Below, piece by piece: positions 7,954 through 15,547 of a DNA stretch of 64,000 bases. How positions within the stretch are numbered: position 1 is the stretch's first letter; each line of letters begins with the position of its first letter. The translations under genes were made by a program, and so were the position numbers. Location of the stretch: contig CAWDAL010000030.1 in the NCBI GenBank assembly GCA_963800285.1, positions 248,001-312,000 on the forward strand. Reading direction: 5' to 3'. The DNA comes from DASUPK01 sp963800285 (lineage in GTDB: Bacteria > Actinomycetota > Thermoleophilia > Solirubrobacterales > 70-9). The notes beneath the pieces are model-generated. The model was given only the letters and a program-made list of their open reading frames with translations, made no database searches and was not told the DNA's origin.

Positions 7954-8964
7954 TCAGCAGGGGCCGGCCGCCAGCACCCGGCCGACGCCGCTCGCGTCCA
8001 CGAGGGCATCTCCGACGAGGAGCCGGGTCAGAAACGTCGAGGACATCCCGGCCCTGCCCTTGCCGAGGAACTCGACCAGCGACTGGGGCGTGCCGACGCT
8101 CACCAGCAGCTCCGCTCCGTGCCCGTAGGCGATCAGGAGGGCGAGGTCCTGGCTCGTCCCGGGAGCGGCCACGATCGAGTGAGGAAGCCCGAGCGCGGTG
8201 AGGCGCGCGGCCCCGGGCGCCTCGCCGCACGGATAGCCGTGGACGATCAGCTCCGCGCCGCTTCCCAGAGTCCCCTCGCCGGCCGAGTCCATGTCGCCCA
8301 CTATCAGATCGGGGACGAGGCCTCGGTCGATCAGGGCGTCGGCGCCGCCGTCCACGCCGATCAGGACCGGATGGCGCCGCTCGACATATCCGGCGAGTGC
8401 CTCCAGGTCGCGGAGGTGATCGCCTCCGCGCGCCACGATCAGCGCGTCGCGACCCCGGAAGCTCGTTCGCGGCTCGGGCAGCTCAGCGAGCGCGAGGAAG
8501 CCGTCCGCCTCCCGGCGCACGTGCTCGAGCGTGTTCTCGGCGAACTCCCGGAGGGCCCGCCCGGCGCTCCGCCGCCCCTCCTCCAGCAGCTCGAGAAGCT
8601 CGTCGGCTTCGAGCGCCCTCCCCTCGGCGACGGGCAACCCGCGGGCCCGAACCTCACCGCGATCGATCTCGACGGGGTCGCCGTCGCGCAGCCTGTCGAG
8701 CACCTCCGCGCCGGCATCGACCAGGGGGATCCCGGCCCTGGTCAGGATGAGCGGCCCGAGGTTCGGATGAGTCCCATCCGCCGACGCAGCCGCGTTGACG
8801 ACCGCCGCCGGGCTGGCGGCGACCAGCTCCTGGGCGGCGACTCGATCCAGGTTGGCGTGGTCGATCACGGCGATCTCGCCCGGCGCCAGACGCCGGATCA
8901 GCTCCTTGGTCCTGATCCCCACGCGGGCGGTCCCGGAGATGACGCTGGGGACTGCGATGGCCAC
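7954..8964 (-). CDS. steA: SteA-like cytokinetic ring protein
   Basis: 336-residue homologue of SteA, which in Corynebacterium works with SteB at the septum. Recognisable text: GTARVGIRTKELIRRLAPGE at the N-terminus, DRGLVPDLIVGDMDSAGEGT and GYPCGEAPGA in the middle, and MSSTFLTRLLVGDALVDA near the end; the central part is thiamine-pyrophosphokinase-like. Known SteA proteins end in a transmembrane stretch of roughly 50 residues that is absent here, as this protein stops at GVGRVLAAGPC. It starts with GTG at 8964, 25 bp after recN, and is followed without a gap by the MraY-like gene. Confidence 0.78.
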   Translation of the reverse strand: MAIAVPSVISGTARVGIRTKELIRRLAPGEIAVIDHANLDRVAAQELVAASPAAVVNAAASADGTHPNLGPLILTRAGIPLVDAGAEVLDRLRDGDPVEIDRGEVRARGLPVAEGRALEADELLELLEEGRRSAGRALREFAENTLEHVRREADGFLALAELPEPRTSFRGRDALIVARGGDHLRDLEALAGYVERRHPVLIGVDGGADALIDRGLVPDLIVGDMDSAGEGTLGSGAELIVHGYPCGEAPGAARLTALGLPHSIVAAPGTSQDLALLIAYGHGAELLVSVGTPQSLVEFLGKGRAGMSSTFLTRLLVGDALVDASGVGRVLAAGPC

Positions 8965-8989
8965 TTCGAGAGCCTATGGGGCGCGAGGC

Positions 8990-10666
8990 CTACGCGGCGC
9001 GCAGGAGCTGACGGGCGTGGCGGTCGGCCGCCTCGTCGCCGTCGCTGCCGCCCAGCATCCGGACGATCTCCGCGACCAGCCCCTCGCCGTCCACCCGCTC
9101 GACCTGGGCGCTCGCCTCACCGCCGTCGACGCTCTTCTCGATCCGGAAGTGGGCCTCGGCCATCGAGGCCACCTGCGGGAGGTGCGTGATGCAGAGCACC
9201 TGCCGCTCGGAGCCCAGGCTGCGCAGCCGCTCGCCGACCGCCTTGGCCGTGTTCCCGCCGATCCCGGCGTCGATCTCGTCGAAGACGAAGGTGGCGGCGG
9301 CGCCTCGCGCTCCCTGACCCGCCAGCGCCAGCATCACCCTGGAGAGCTCACCGCCCGATGCCGCGTCTCGCAGGGGCGAGGTCGGCATTCCCGGATTGGT
9401 GGCCACCTCGAAGGTGACTCTCTCCTGACCCAGCGCCCCGAAGCCCTCGGGTTGCGGCTCCAGCTTCACCTCGAGCTTCGCCCCGCTCATCGCGAGCTGC
9501 TCGAGCTCGGCCGCCACGCTCTTCTCCAGGCGGCGCGCGGCCTTGGCGCGCACCTCGCTGAGCTGGCCGCCGAGATCGGTGCGGCGGCGCTGAGCGCTCG
9601 CCAGCCCCCCCTCGAGGCGATCCGTGGCCTCCTCCGCCCCCTCGATCGTCTCGATCTCGGTGCGGCAGTGCTCCGCGTGCGCGAGCACCGACTCGATCGA
9701 GCCGCCGTGCTTTCGCTTCAGCCGGTCGATGAGCTCGAGGCGCTCCTCGACCTGCTCGAGACGGCCCGGCTCGGCCTCGATCCGATCGGCATACCCGCGC
9801 AGCTCCGCCGCCAGCTCCTGGGCCTCCATCCGGAGCCCACGCGCGGTCTCCGCGAGCCTGTCGAGCTCTGCGTCCACGCCCTCCTGCGCCGCCAGCGCGG
9901 ACTCGGCCGTCCCCATCGCCTCCGCCGCCGCGCCCTCGCCATCGCCGCCGACGGCGGCGAGAGCCTCGGCGGCGGCTCCGCGCAGCGACTCGGCGTGTCG
10001 CAGCCGCTCGCGCTCCGGCGCGAGCTGGGCCTCCTCGGCCGGATCGGGCTTCGCGGCCTCGATCTCCTCCAGCTCGTAGCGCAGGATGTCGAGGTCACGC
10101 TCGCGCGCACCCTCCCGCTCCCTGATCCGCGCCAGCTCGCGCTCGATCCGCACCACGTCGGAGTGCGCCTCCCTGTACGCGCGGCGCCGCTCCAGGTGCT
10201 CCTCGCCGGCGAAGCCGTCCAGCGTCTCGAGCTGCGCCCCCGCCAGGGTCAGCTTGCGGTGCTCGTGCTGCCCGTAGAAGGCGAGCAGCCGCGAGCCCAG
10301 GGCCTGCAGCTCCGGCGCCGATGCGGAGCGACCCGCGAGGAAGGCGCTCGTCCGTCCGTTCGCGGAGACGCGGCGGCCGATCGCCACCTCGGTCGCCCCC
10401 TCCGGCAGCCGCTCCGCGATCTCGGCAAGCTCCGGGTCGTCGAGCAGGCCCTCGGGAAGTTCGAACACGCCCTCGACGTAGGCCTCGCTCGCGCCGGGCC
10501 GGACGATGTGAGAGCGCGCCTTCCCGCCCATCAGCAGATCGAACGAGTGCGCGAGGATCGTCTTGCCCGCCCCCGTCTCGCCGGTGATCGCGTTCAGCCC
10601 GGGCCCGAGCCGCAGCTCGGCGCGCTCGATCAGGAGCAGATTCTCGATGCGGAGCTCGAGGAGCAT
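8990..10666 (-). CDS. recN: DNA repair protein RecN
   Basis: SMC-like ATPase of double-strand break repair. The 558-residue protein has a Walker A GETGAGKT at about residues 29-36, a long coiled-coil middle rich in Glu/Arg/Ala, then the ABC signature ASGGELSRVMLALAG and Walker B ATFVFDEIDAGIGGNTA, and ends with the D-loop/His region CITHLPQVASMA. ATG at 10666 gives the classic start MLLELRIENLLLIERAELRL. A 9-bp palindrome lies directly upstream in the leader and may be its operator. It is in its usual place upstream of steA, although it is separated from nadK by two unrelated genes. Confidence 0.95.
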   Translation of the reverse strand: MLLELRIENLLLIERAELRLGPGLNAITGETGAGKTILAHSFDLLMGGKARSHIVRPGASEAYVEGVFELPEGLLDDPELAEIAERLPEGATEVAIGRRVSANGRTSAFLAGRSASAPELQALGSRLLAFYGQHEHRKLTLAGAQLETLDGFAGEEHLERRRAYREAHSDVVRIERELARIREREGARERDLDILRYELEEIEAAKPDPAEEAQLAPERERLRHAESLRGAAAEALAAVGGDGEGAAAEAMGTAESALAAQEGVDAELDRLAETARGLRMEAQELAAELRGYADRIEAEPGRLEQVEERLELIDRLKRKHGGSIESVLAHAEHCRTEIETIEGAEEATDRLEGGLASAQRRRTDLGGQLSEVRAKAARRLEKSVAAELEQLAMSGAKLEVKLEPQPEGFGALGQERVTFEVATNPGMPTSPLRDAASGGELSRVMLALAGQGARGAAATFVFDEIDAGIGGNTAKAVGERLRSLGSERQVLCITHLPQVASMAEAHFRIEKSVDGGEASAQVERVDGEGLVAEIVRMLGGSDGDEAADRHARQLLRAA

Positions 10667-10669
10667 GGG

Positions 10670-10689
10670 CCCCTCGTTCTAACGAGGGG
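10670..10689. promoter_or_regulatory. Palindrome immediately upstream of recN
   Basis: Perfect 9-bp inverted repeat CCCCTCGTT-CT-AACGAGGGG, ending three bases before the recN ATG and lying between the MFS stop and recN. No T-run follows on the minus strand, so it is a weak intrinsic terminator candidate. It could be a repressor operator (a LexA-type site would suit recN, although the sequence is not the standard actinobacterial SOS box) or a leader hairpin. Confidence 0.5.
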
Positions 10690-10706
10690 TCCCGACGGAT
10701 TCGCCC

Positions 10707-12317
10707 CTATGCCGCGGCCGGTTCCTCCGCCTCCGCCTCCGCTGGAGCCTGCTGCGGCGGACCATGCGGGATGAAGTCACTCTGTCGCACCAAGGCGAGC
10801 ACCATGAGCGCTCCGCTGAACAGGATCAGGGCCCCGATCAGGAGGATGTCGTTGAAGGCGTTCGTGAACGCCACGCCCGCCGCATGGAAGGCCTGGTCGT
10901 GGAGCTGGGGCGGCGCCTGGTTCGCCGCCTGGGTGCCGCTCGCGGCGACCCCGTCGGCAAACCCGCTGGGCGCATTGGGAAGCAGTGTCTTGAGCTGATC
11001 GGAGATCTTGCTCTGGAAGATGGCGCCGAGGGCGGCGATCCCCGTCGCAACGCCGGCGATCCGCATCGTGTTGTTGATCCCCGAGGCCATGCCCGACCGT
11101 GCCGCCGGAACGACCCCGAGCGCGGTCGAGGCGATCGACGGGTTGGAGAGGCCGATGCCGAAGCCACTGACCATGAACCCGGCGAGCAGGGTCGTCCACT
11201 CCGAGTCGGGCTCGGCTCCGCGCATCAGCAGCAACCCGATGCCGACCAGCGTCAATCCGATCGTCAGCGGCACCCGCGCCGGAATCCTCGCCACGAGATT
11301 GCGGGTGGCGAGCGGCACGATGAACGCGAACAGGGTCAGCGGCAGGAAGCGAACGCCGGCCTCGAGAGGGGTCATCCCGATCACGCTCTGCATATAGATC
11401 GTGATGTAGAGGAACATCGCGAACATCCCGGCGCCGATCGCGAAGGTCCCATACGACACGCCCGAGAACGCGGGCTTGCGGAAGAGGCTGAGGTCGAACA
11501 TGGCGTGGTCCTGGCGCCACTCGAAGAGCACGAAGGCCACGAGCAGGACGGCCGCAGCGGTCAGCGCCCCGACGATGATCCCGCTCCCCCAGCCCTCGGC
11601 GTTGCCGCGCAGCAGGCCGAAGATCAGCGCGAAGAGCCCGAGAGAGAAGGTGGTCAGGCCCGCCCAGTCGAGACGCTTGGCCTCGGGATCGCGCGACTCG
11701 CCGGCCTGGGTCTGGGCGAGGATCACGGTGCCGACGCCGATCGGGACGTTGACGAAGAAGATCCACTCCCAGCCGAACCCGTCGGTGAGTGCCCCGCCGA
11801 CGAGCGGGCCGACCGCGACCGCGCCGCCGATCGTCGCGCCCCAGGCGGCGATCGCGGTGCCGCGCTCGGGGCCCTGGAACTCCTGAGCGATCAGCGCCAG
11901 CGAGGTCGCGAACATCGCCGCGCCGCCGAGGCCCTGCAGACCCCGCGCGAGGTGCAGGAAGGTCGCGCTGGTCGCCAGCCCGCAGAGCAGCGACGCGAAT
12001 GTGAACAGCCCGACGCCGATCACGAACAGCCGCCGCCGCCCGAAGCGGTCGGCGAGCGTGCCCATGGTCAGCGTGAACGCCGAAAGCAGCAGCGTGTACG
12101 CGTCCACCACCCATTGCAGCCCGGTGAGGTCGGTGTGCAGGTCCTCCTGGATCTTGGGCAGCGCGACGTTGACGACCGTGATGTCGAGCAGCAACATGAA
12201 CGTCGCCAGACAGACCGCAAGCAGACTCCACCACTTCCGCGCCATCCAGGTGGAGTCTGCCAAAACGGCTTCATCGTCAAACGGCGCCCAGAGGCGTCCC
12301 GTTTTTGGAGTTGACAC
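10707..12317 (-). CDS. MFS drug exporter, 14-TM EmrB/QacA (DHA2) type
   Basis: 536-residue major facilitator with about 14 membrane helices, of the proton-coupled multidrug exporter group. Motif A is GTLADRFGRRRLFVIG and the DHA2 start text is LATFMLLLDITVVNVALPKI. I prefer GTG at 12317 because AAAGGGAG sits six bases upstream; a downstream ATG at 12245 lacks a ribosome-binding site, and the longer frame to 12458 crosses the divergent gene. A long extracytoplasmic loop (about residues 430-475) precedes the last helix, as usual for this group. The protein ends Glu/Ala/Pro-rich. Divergent from the secreted protein at 12346; together they interrupt nadK-recN. Confidence 0.85.
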   Translation of the reverse strand: MSTPKTGRLWAPFDDEAVLADSTWMARKWWSLLAVCLATFMLLLDITVVNVALPKIQEDLHTDLTGLQWVVDAYTLLLSAFTLTMGTLADRFGRRRLFVIGVGLFTFASLLCGLATSATFLHLARGLQGLGGAAMFATSLALIAQEFQGPERGTAIAAWGATIGGAVAVGPLVGGALTDGFGWEWIFFVNVPIGVGTVILAQTQAGESRDPEAKRLDWAGLTTFSLGLFALIFGLLRGNAEGWGSGIIVGALTAAAVLLVAFVLFEWRQDHAMFDLSLFRKPAFSGVSYGTFAIGAGMFAMFLYITIYMQSVIGMTPLEAGVRFLPLTLFAFIVPLATRNLVARIPARVPLTIGLTLVGIGLLLMRGAEPDSEWTTLLAGFMVSGFGIGLSNPSIASTALGVVPAARSGMASGINNTMRIAGVATGIAALGAIFQSKISDQLKTLLPNAPSGFADGVAASGTQAANQAPPQLHDQAFHAAGVAFTNAFNDILLIGALILFSGALMVLALVRQSDFIPHGPPQQAPAEAEAEEPAAA

Positions 12318-12345
12318 GCGCGTCTCCCTTTGAGAGCGTCCTCCC

Positions 12346-13242
12346 ATGCCCTCCGGCCCGCGAAGGCGGCGGTTTCGGCCGGCGCGTCTGGGGATCGCAT
12401 CCGCCCTTGCCGTGGCCGTGCCGGCGTTGGCGGCCGCCCCGGCCCCGGCGGCGGTCACGATCGGTCAGCTCGCCCCGAGCAACCCGTCGTCGGAGACCTC
12501 TGCCGATACCGACCGCGCCCAGCCCAGCGTCGTGGCGGGGAACTCGTACGTCGTCCCGGCGACCGGAGGGGTCACCGCCTGGACACTCACCTCCTGGAGC
12601 CACAATGCCGCCGCCGACGTCGGGCAGGAGCTGACCATGAAGGTGTTTCGCAAGGTCGCGGACCCTCTGACCTACACCGTGGTCGGTCACGACGGCCCCA
12701 GGTCCCTCACCCCGAGCGTCGTCAACACGTTTCAGACCAACCTCCCGGTGAGGGCCGGCGACGTCCTCGGCAACAACTCGAAAAGCCCAGCCGACAACGC
12801 CTCCTACTTCACCGCTGCCGGGGAGTCATTCATCGACCTGCAACCCGGTCTCGCCGATGGCCAGACGGGGACCTTTGCGCTCAGAGCCGCTGACCCCCTG
12901 CGTCTCAACGTCTCCGCCGTGCTCGAACCCACCAATGCCTTCACGCTCGGGCCGATCACCCGCAACAAGCGCAAGGGCACGGCGATCCTGGAGGTGACCG
13001 TTCCCAACCCGGGCGACCTGACCGTCGGCGGAAAGGGCGTCAGGTCCGCAGGAGGCGGGACCGCGGTTACCTCGAAGGCCGTCAGCGGCGGCTCCGTGCG
13101 AGTGACGATTCGCGCCAAGGGCAAGAAGAAGCGCAAGCTCAAGAACATCGGCAAGGTCAAGGTCAAGCCGAAGATCACCTATACGCCGACCGGCGGCGCG
13201 CCCAACACTCAGTCGAGAAAGGTGAAGCTGAGGAAGCGATAG
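12346..13242 (+). CDS. Secreted protein, unknown function
   Basis: 298 residues with a signal peptide: PRRRRFRP then a hydrophobic Ala-rich core to an AAPAPAA cleavage region at about residue 36. The mature part is beta-rich and Thr/Ser/Asn-rich. The C-terminal 90 residues (FTLGPITRNKRKGTAILEV, PNPGDLTVGGKGV, then Lys/Arg-rich AKGKKKRKLKNIGKVKVK) follow a pattern that recurs in secreted proteins of Solirubrobacter-like genomes, probably a small beta-sandwich. No enzyme motif is visible. It is divergent from the MFS exporter across 28 bp, and converges on nadK with a 38-bp gap. Confidence 0.65.
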   Translation: MPSGPRRRRFRPARLGIASALAVAVPALAAAPAPAAVTIGQLAPSNPSSETSADTDRAQPSVVAGNSYVVPATGGVTAWTLTSWSHNAAADVGQELTMKVFRKVADPLTYTVVGHDGPRSLTPSVVNTFQTNLPVRAGDVLGNNSKSPADNASYFTAAGESFIDLQPGLADGQTGTFALRAADPLRLNVSAVLEPTNAFTLGPITRNKRKGTAILEVTVPNPGDLTVGGKGVRSAGGGTAVTSKAVSGGSVRVTIRAKGKKKRKLKNIGKVKVKPKITYTPTGGAPNTQSRKVKLRKR

Positions 13243-13280
13243 GAGCGGCAGATCGGAAAGCGCTCCTCCAGGGCCGGCCG

Positions 13281-14119
13281 TCAGGCCAGCTTCCCGAACT
13301 TCTCCCGGATCCGGTGATAGAAGCTCGCCCCCGGCAGCTGGGCCAGGCAGCTGATCGACTCGGCGAAGCGAATCTCGAGCTCGTCTCCCGGGGCGAGCTC
13401 TCCCGCCGCCTCCCCGTCGAGCGAGATCTCGACGGGCTCGCGTCCCGCGGCATTCCGCACCTGCAGAGCGTCATCCGGTGCGACCACCAGCGCCCTGGCG
13501 GCGAGCGTATGGGGCGCGATGAAGCTGACCACATAGCCCTTCACGCCCCAGGCCAGGATCGGCCCGGCGTTGGCGAGGTTGTAGCCGGTGGATCCGGCGG
13601 GAGTGGCCGCCACGAGCCCGTCGCAGCGGACGCTGCCCACCTCCTCGTCCCCGATCGCGTAGGAGAGCTCGGCCACCCGCCCGTGGGGCCGCCTGACGAA
13701 GCTGACGTCGTTGAGGGCGACCGGCATCTGCACCGGCAGGTCGACCCTGAGCGCCGGCATGTCCATGGCCTCGAAATCCCCGCTGAAGGCTCGCCTGAGG
13801 CCGTCCTCCAGCTCCTCTCGCTCGACGGCGGCCAGGAATCCGACGGTGCCGAAGTTGATGCCGAAGACCGGGACCCCGGTCTCGGCGAAGCGGCGCAGCG
13901 CGTAGAGGATGCTGCCGTCCCCCCCAGGACGATGCAGACGTCCGGCCGCTCCCCATCCTCCACCGGGGTGATCCCGGCGGCCGCCTCGCCGTGCTTTTCG
14001 TGCTCGTCCGGCGTGCAGATCAGCTCCACGGACGCGGCGCGCGCCGCCTCGGCGGCTTTCAGGACCGCAGCCGAAGCGGTCTCCGGATGAGAGTGCGTGA
14101 TCAGCATCGCGCGGCTCAC
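13281..14119 (-). CDS. nadK: NAD kinase, interrupted by a single-base frameshift
   Basis: ATP-NAD kinase making NADP. The first frame (GTG at 14119, MSRAMLITHSHPETASAAVL) runs to DVCIVLGG. The sequence then needs one more G in a run of seven (C7 at 13919-13925 on the plus strand) to read the essential GGDGSILYALRRFAE. The rest continues in another frame to 13281, with MDMPALRVDLPVQ, AATPAGSTGYNLANAGPI and HTLAARALVV, all standard NAD kinase text. NadK is normally essential, so a sequencing or consensus error in the homopolymer is more likely than a real pseudogene. The start overlaps the tlyA stop by 4 bp, as in most actinobacteria. Confidence 0.88.
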
Positions 14120-14898
14120 GGCTCGACCTCCCCGAGCGCGGCGTCGAGGTCGACGGGCTCGCCGCTCCGCGACGCCCAGACGAAGGTCTCGCGATTCCCC
14201 TTGGGGCCGGGCAGCCCCGACGAGGCGATCCCGCGCACCACGAGGCCCTCCTTCTCGGCGGCCGCGGCGACCTTGCGGATCGCCTCGCGCCGGTCCGCGG
14301 CGTCGCGGACGACGCCTCCCTTGCCCACCTTCTCCTTGCCGAGCTCGAACTGGGGCTTGACCATGCCGAGCAGATCGAACTCCTCGGCCGCGGTGGAGGT
14401 GATCGGGGGGATCAGCTTCGCCAGTGAGATGAAGGAGACGTCCACGGTGATCAGGCCGGGCCGAAAGGGCAGGTGGGAGTCTCCCAGGGCGCGGGCGTTG
14501 AGCCGCTCCATCACCAGGACGCGCGAGTCCTGGCGCAGCCGGTAATCCAGCTGTCCGTAGCCGACGTCGACCACGATCACCAGCTGCGCGCCGCGCTGCA
14601 GCAGGCAGTCCGTGAAGCCGCCGGTCGAGGCGCCGACGTCCAGGCAGAGCTTCCCCTCCACCTCGATCGGGAGCTCGCTCAGCGCGTTCTTCAGCTTGAT
14701 CCCGCCGCGGGAGACGAACTCCTCCCCCTCCTCGACGAGGAGCTCAGCTTTCTCGTCGACCAGCTCGCTGGGCTTCTCCACGGTCGCACCGTCCTTCGCC
14801 AGGCGTACGCGGCCGGCGCGCACGGTCGCCGCGGCGGCCGTCCGTGAAGGAGCCAGCCCGCGCTCGGCGAGCAGCGTGTCGGCGCGGCGGCGGGGCAT
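14116..14898 (-). CDS. tlyA: TlyA family rRNA 2'-O-methyltransferase/hemolysin
   Basis: 260-residue SAM-dependent methyltransferase; mycobacterial TlyA methylates 16S and 23S rRNA ribose. An S4 RNA-binding domain (RADTLLAERGLAPSRTAAAA) is followed by FVSRGGIKLKNAL and the FtsJ-like SAM motif CLDVGASTGGFTDCLLQRGA, then VVDVGYGQLDYRLRQD, with TVDVSFISL and LGMVKPQFELGKEKVGKGG later. Start ATG 14898 (MPRRRADTLL) is preferred over 14955. A CRP-type palindrome lies 58 bp upstream, shared with the divergent gene at 15010. First gene of the tlyA-nadK pair. Confidence 0.92.
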   Translation of the reverse strand: MPRRRADTLLAERGLAPSRTAAAATVRAGRVRLAKDGATVEKPSELVDEKAELLVEEGEEFVSRGGIKLKNALSELPIEVEGKLCLDVGASTGGFTDCLLQRGAQLVIVVDVGYGQLDYRLRQDSRVLVMERLNARALGDSHLPFRPGLITVDVSFISLAKLIPPITSTAAEEFDLLGMVKPQFELGKEKVGKGGVVRDAADRREAIRKVAAAAEKEGLVVRGIASSGLPGPKGNRETFVWASRSGEPVDLDAALGEVEP

Positions 14899-14955
14899 GG
14901 GCCAACCGTACCTGGGCCGGGATCGGCTGAGCGGGAGCGCGATGCCACGCATCAC

Positions 14956-14973
14956 GTGTGATCCCGCTCACAC
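14956..14973. promoter_or_regulatory. CRP-type operator between tlyA and the membrane gene
   Basis: GTGTGATCCCGCTCACAC is an 18-bp palindrome matching the CRP consensus TGTGA-N6-TCACA without mismatch. It sits in the 111-bp divergent intergenic region, 36 bp before the ATG at 15010 and 57 bp before tlyA, so a CRP/FNR-family protein could control either or both. Confidence 0.65.
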
Positions 14974-15009
14974 ACGAATCGCACATACGTTCGTACCCTG
15001 GTTTTCGCG

Positions 15010-15372
15010 ATGACTCTGTTCAGGGCAATCCCGATTCACGTGCACGCCGCTGTCGAGGTGGCCGCCGCCCCCGTTCTGATGGTGGCGCCCTTCGCGCTCG
15101 GCTTCGCGCCCCTCGCGGGCGCCCTGAGCATCGCTCTCGGGATTCTTCTACTCGGGCTCGCCACCTCGGTTTACGGCGACACCCAACGGGGGAATCTGCC
15201 GTTGAGCGCCCACGCGGGACTCGACTACACACTGGCCGCCGCCACCATCGCGGCCGGGGTCGTGGCGGGAATCGCCGGTGATTACATCGCAACCGTCTTT
15301 TTGGTCGGGTTCGGCTCCGCGCACATGGCGCTGACCGCTTCAACGCGGTTCAGTCGCCCGCTCGGCGCCTGA
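15010..15372 (+). CDS. Four-TM membrane protein (SPW-repeat-like)
   Basis: 120-residue protein with four hydrophobic segments at about residues 10-30, 34-54, 70-90 and 92-110. The text AIPIHVHAAVEVAAAPVLMV and ALGILLLGLATSVYG resembles the small SPW-repeat/DUF membrane proteins of actinobacteria, though no diagnostic motif confirms it. It has its own promoter region with a CRP-type palindrome, and is followed after 55 bp by a strong terminator. It is the last chromosomal gene before the integrative element; before insertion its 3' neighbour would have been the region now at 36.6 kb. Confidence 0.6.
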   Translation: MTLFRAIPIHVHAAVEVAAAPVLMVAPFALGFAPLAGALSIALGILLLGLATSVYGDTQRGNLPLSAHAGLDYTLAAATIAAGVVAGIAGDYIATVFLVGFGSAHMALTASTRFSRPLGA

Positions 15373-15404
15373 GTACCGGCTACCTCCCACAGACAACACA
15401 CATA

Positions 15405-15419
15405 TCTCTCCTCCCTGTA
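15405..15419. other. Putative attL core
   Basis: TCTCTCCTCCCTGTA, identical to 36564-36578. The following 10 bp TACCCCTAGA also match after one mismatch. The two downstream hairpins differ by compensated base pairs, which fits a crossover within this core, with the element carrying its own terminator to replace the chromosomal one. Confidence 0.6.
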
Positions 15420-15427
15420 GTACCCCT

Positions 15428-15460
15428 AGAGAACCCCGCTTCGGCGGGGTTCTCTTTTTG
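15428..15460 (+). terminator. Rho-independent terminator
   Basis: Stem AGAGAACCCCGC / GCGGGGTTCTCT (12 bp) with a TTCG tetraloop followed by TTTTTG. It lies 55 bp after the stop of the membrane gene at 15372. Its counterpart at the other end of the element differs in two stem pairs, both compensated. Confidence 0.9.
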
Positions 15461-15518
15461 CCGTTTTACAGGTAATTCGGCCCTAACGAGGGCGACGCGA
15501 ACAACTCCAGGAGCCCTC

Positions 15519-15541
15519 GTGCCAGAGTCGGTGCCAGAGTC
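15519..15541. repeat. Tandem GTGCCAGAGTC repeats, putative integrase arm sites (left)
   Basis: Two 11-bp copies, GTGCCAGAGTC at 15519-15529 and 15531-15541, one base apart, followed by AGAC. The same pair recurs at 36470-36491. Position between the core and the integrase gene, and the roughly helical spacing, suggest arm-type binding sites of the integrase. Confidence 0.6.
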
Positions 15542-15547
15542 AGACAC

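Noticed and set aside
8795..10774. 659-residue plus-strand ORF opposite recN
   Set aside because: Shadow of recN and its neighbour, with no protein family features.
15361..15480. tRNA gene as the integration target
   Set aside because: No cloverleaf, T-loop or CCA-end sequence could be found on either strand near either end; the only shared feature is the core plus terminator.
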